A stretch of 6,680 nt of DNA from Burkholderiales bacterium (lineage in GTDB: Bacteria; Pseudomonadota; Gammaproteobacteria; Burkholderiales; Burkholderiaceae), in assembly GCA_903643055.1 (NCBI GenBank), contig CAHJWV010000140.1:1-6680 (forward strand), written 5' to 3'. Both the position numbers and the translations under genes were made by a program. The notes beneath the pieces are model-generated. The model did not search any database and was not told where the DNA came from. It was given only the letters and a program-made list of their open reading frames with translations. Of the stretch, positions 4,087 to 6,680 are shown one piece after another. Position 1 is the first letter of the stretch; every line of letters starts with the position of its first letter.

Positions 4087-6680
4087 ATGCTGAATCAAGA
4101 AATGCTGTTGGAACGGGCTGAGGCTTATCTCAAGTCCTTGTTCTCCGAGACCTTGGAGTCGCTGGGAAGCGATTTCGATTCGGCGACTCCGTTTGGAGAA
4201 CTGGGCATCGACTCGTTCCGCGTGCTGAAGCTCATCAAGGCCTTGGAGGCCGACTTTGGAACGCTTCCGAAGACGCTTTTGTTTGAAGCCTTCAACGTGG
4301 ATGCGTTGACACAGTACTTCGTTGACAAACACGAGGCGACGCTGAGAGCCAAGTTGGAGCAGCAACCGGTTCTGCCTCGCCAGGGTGTGGCGCCCGCGGC
4401 TGTACAAACGCTTGGCGCCACGAATGCCGCGCCAACGCTTCGTCCTGCCACAGCGCCGGCCCGCCAAACCTTGGTGGATTCATCGGCGCCATGGCCTCAG
4501 ACCCGTGCACCAGCGCCGTCGGTTAAGCCGAAGAGCCCGATCCGCCTGCTCGAAAAGAACCTGCCGCTGTATCCGGAGTTGCAAGCGCAGATTGAAGAGA
4601 TCTTCGAGCGCCACAAGAACGAAGGCTGCGTCTCGCGCGGCACGCGCAATATCGCGCCCAACCTCTTCATCGGCAGCGCACGCAAGGGGTACTTCAATTA
4701 CAGCCGCAGTAAGGACATTGTCCTTGTCTACGCGTACACCGGCCCGCAGGACTATTTCCCCGACGCTGCGGCCGAGATGTTGAGCTACTGCACCGAGCGT
4801 GGCTACCAGCTGAACATCTTCGTCGATCAACTGCTGGCGCCGATCAACGGCGTCGCGTTCTCGGCCACGCCTTTTGGCGCGCTGCAGCGCATGGTGGGCT
4901 TGCAGGAGTTCTCGCTTGACGGCGGGGCGATGCGCCGGCTGCGCTACCAGGTTTCGAAGTTCGAGAAGGCCGGCGTCTGCTGCACGCGGGAATACCACTG
5001 CGGCACCGACAAGGCTGTCGATCAGAGCATCGCGCAGGTCATCGACAAGTGGTGCGAAACCAAGACGATGGTCAACCCGCTGATCCACATCGTCAAAGAC
5101 GAGATCGTCACCGGCACGCTGCATGCGCAGCACCGCATCTTCCTGACCACCCTCGACGAGGTGCTGCAGAACGTCATCCTGATTTCGGGCATGAGCCGTG
5201 AACTCAACGGCTACCTGATGGACCTGGAGTTTTATTCGAAGGACATGCCACTCGGCGGCCTCGAATACGCGATCGTCAACATCGCCGAGGCGCTGAAGCG
5301 TGAAGGCCACGACCTGCTGAGCCTGGGCGGCACGTACGGTTGCCGCCTCGAAGTCGGCCCGCAGGCCGATCCCGAAGTCGACAAGATTCTCGACGAGCTG
5401 CACACCCAGAAGATCTTCAACGACGAGAGCAACCTCCAGTTCAAGAACAAGTTCCGTCCTGAGAACCGGACGATCTACCTCTGCCGTCCGGTGGGCAGCG
5501 GCAAGGCCGACAACGTCATCGACATCATCATGATGATTGCCGACCCGGCCAAGCAAAGCTCGGAAGCGGAGAACCACAACGTGGCCGAGGCGCTGGCGTC
5601 TGCGGCATCTGCTCCCGCCATTTTGCAAAGCTCGGCAGCGGCCGGCGGCATGCTGGTGGCGATCGACGGCGAGCCGCGTTCGCGTGCGCTGGCCGAGTCG
5701 GGCTACAACCCACTCAACCTCGCGCACGCGCAGGTCGACTACGACCTGAAGACCGACTCCTGGGCGCAGCTCGAAGGCGAGTTCGTCGGCCGGCAGATGA
5801 AGCACCTGCGCGCGCAACTGCAGCAGCCGGCGAACCTCAACGAGGTCTTCAAGGCGATCTTCCCGTTCAAGCATTTCGTGCTGACCGAGTCGGGCCGCGC
5901 CTCCGACCACGTGCTGTGCAAGGCCTGGCCGAAGCGCGGCATCGTGCTGCAGAACCTGTTGTTCCCGACCTGCATCTACCACCAGATCGACAAAGGTTTC
6001 ACGCCGGTCGAAATCCCCGGCCCGGCGCTCTTCGCTTTGGAGTCGAGCGAGCCCTACAAGGGCAATGTGTCGATCGAGGCGCTGCAGCAGCAGCTGGCCA
6101 CGCGCGTCGGCGAGATTGCCTACGTGTGCATCGAGGTCAACGACAACTCGGCCGGCGGCCAGCCGGTATCGCTCGCGCATTTGAAGCAAATCAAGGCGCT
6201 GCTGGCGCCGCATGCGATCCCGCTGGTGATCGACAGCACCCGGGTGCTGGAGAACGCGCGCTTCCTGATCGAGCGCGAGCCCGAGCATGCGCAGCAGACG
6301 CTTTGGGAAGTGACCGCGGCACTGCTGTCTCAAGCCGATGTGGTGATCGGCGCGCTGGCCAAGGATTTCTGTGTCAACAAGGGCGGCGTGCTGGCGACGA
6401 ACGACGAAGCGCTGCTGAAGCGTTTCCAGGACGTGATCGAGCAAGAGGGCGGCGGGCTCGACGTCATCGACAAGAAGCTGATCGCGCTCTCGCTCGGCAA
6501 CCGCGCGCACATCGAGGCGCAGGTGTTGCGCAAGATGGGCGCAGCGCGCTCGATCTGGCAGGCGCTCGCCGCCGCGCAGCTGCCGGTGGTGCACCCGGCC
6601 GGCGGGCACTGCGTGCTGATCGACATCAAGCGCATTCCCGAGTTCGCGCAACAGCCGAACCCGGTCAGATCGGAAGAGCG
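4087..6680 (+). CDS. ACP - DUF2156/MprF-like GNAT - tryptophanase-like PLP fusion protein (partial)
   Basis: A multidomain biosynthetic enzyme, open at the contig end (860 genuine codons; from 6667 the bases are sequencing adapter). Residues 1-82 are an acyl carrier domain with LGIDSFRV; Ser43 is the phosphopantetheine site. A Pro/Ala-rich linker spans 90-150. Residues ~155-487 resemble the tandem-GNAT DUF2156 domain of MprF-type aminoacyl-tRNA transferases (SLDGGAMRRLRYQVSKFEKA at 276-295; late GHDLLSLGGTYG). An Ala/Ser linker spans 490-520. From ~528 it is a tryptophanase/beta-eliminating-lyase domain: NPLNL, TDS, GR (603-604), NSAGGQPVSL (687-696), IDSTR (Asp716, Arg719), the PLP lysine Lys759 in LAKD, and AGGH near the end. 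About 120 C-terminal residues are missing. The ATG at 4087 is the first start after an in-frame stop at 4051, but no ribosome binding site is visible; ATG 4102 is an alternative. It probably heads an operon under the NusG paralogue. The substrate is unknown. Confidence 0.92.
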   Translation, partial: MLNQEMLLERAEAYLKSLFSETLESLGSDFDSATPFGELGIDSFRVLKLIKALEADFGTLPKTLLFEAFNVDALTQYFVDKHEATLRAKLEQQPVLPRQGVAPAAVQTLGATNAAPTLRPATAPARQTLVDSSAPWPQTRAPAPSVKPKSPIRLLEKNLPLYPELQAQIEEIFERHKNEGCVSRGTRNIAPNLFIGSARKGYFNYSRSKDIVLVYAYTGPQDYFPDAAAEMLSYCTERGYQLNIFVDQLLAPINGVAFSATPFGALQRMVGLQEFSLDGGAMRRLRYQVSKFEKAGVCCTREYHCGTDKAVDQSIAQVIDKWCETKTMVNPLIHIVKDEIVTGTLHAQHRIFLTTLDEVLQNVILISGMSRELNGYLMDLEFYSKDMPLGGLEYAIVNIAEALKREGHDLLSLGGTYGCRLEVGPQADPEVDKILDELHTQKIFNDESNLQFKNKFRPENRTIYLCRPVGSGKADNVIDIIMMIADPAKQSSEAENHNVAEALASAASAPAILQSSAAAGGMLVAIDGEPRSRALAESGYNPLNLAHAQVDYDLKTDSWAQLEGEFVGRQMKHLRAQLQQPANLNEVFKAIFPFKHFVLTESGRASDHVLCKAWPKRGIVLQNLLFPTCIYHQIDKGFTPVEIPGPALFALESSEPYKGNVSIEALQQQLATRVGEIAYVCIEVNDNSAGGQPVSLAHLKQIKALLAPHAIPLVIDSTRVLENARFLIEREPEHAQQTLWEVTAALLSQADVVIGALAKDFCVNKGGVLATNDEALLKRFQDVIEQEGGGLDVIDKKLIALSLGNRAHIEAQVLRKMGAARSIWQALAAAQLPVVHPAGGHCVLIDIKRIPEFAQQPNPVRSEE
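6667..6680 (+). other. Illumina adapter read-through at contig end
   Basis: AGATCGGAAGAGCG is identical to the start of the Illumina TruSeq read-2 adapter. It lies at the very end of the window and is not genomic. The in-frame residues it appears to encode (RSEE) should be ignored. Genuine sequence of the fusion gene ends at or just before 6666. Confidence 0.95.

Noticed and set aside
3895..4467. 190-codon minus-strand open frame across the leader and the ACP domain
   Set aside because: It has no family resemblance, is Arg/Gln-rich, and overlaps the acyl carrier domain on the opposite strand.
4480..6651. 723-codon open frame on the minus strand
   Set aside because: It lies antisense to the fusion gene. 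Its translation is a low-complexity mix of Arg, Gln, Leu, His and Val with no recognisable motifs, typical of the mirror frame of a high-GC gene, whereas the plus strand gives three clear domains.

Overview
The window looks like the end of a draft or metagenomic contig from a high-GC betaproteobacterium, most likely Burkholderiales. The grounds are the strong G/C third-position bias of the coding regions, a c5-like cytochrome with an Ala-rich tail, a tRNA-Arg(CCG) with encoded CCA, and a small conserved protein I associate with this order. The last 14 bases are Illumina adapter, so the right edge is an assembly end and not genomic sequence.

Left part (1-1527) is ordinary chromosome: the last codons of an unidentified gene, a coupled 182-residue conserved hypothetical, a convergent membrane-anchored monohaem cytochrome c, and tRNA-Arg(CCG).

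Middle part (1673-2480) is a graveyard next to the tRNA. A metallophosphoesterase gene has a nonsense codon at position 13 and is cut off exactly where its GNH motif should continue. It runs straight into a headless, frameshifted DDE transposase fragment, which in turn abuts an N-terminal IS6-type transposase fragment on the other strand. After this the composition becomes visibly less G+C-rich for about 1.5 kb, as expected at the edge of an acquired segment.

Right part (about 2560-6666) is a candidate biosynthetic island. A NusG/RfaH/UpxY-like antitermination factor has its own promoter with a perfect inverted repeat over the -35 box. About 760 bases without a convincing gene follow. They hold a terminator-like hairpin and a 9-base match to the ops element recognised by RfaH, in the sense orientation and placed in the loop of a possible hairpin. 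Then comes a large open frame of at least 860 residues that runs off the end. It reads as an acyl carrier domain, a DUF2156/MprF-type tandem-GNAT domain and a tryptophanase-like PLP domain joined by flexible linkers. Its PLP lysine is kept, but the tyrosine of the tryptophanase active site is absent.

The working picture (inference) is a dedicated antiterminator driving a long operon that begins with an ACP-GNAT-PLP fusion enzyme. That enzyme would act on an amino acid or aminoacyl group held on a carrier protein. This is the most likely novel system in the window.
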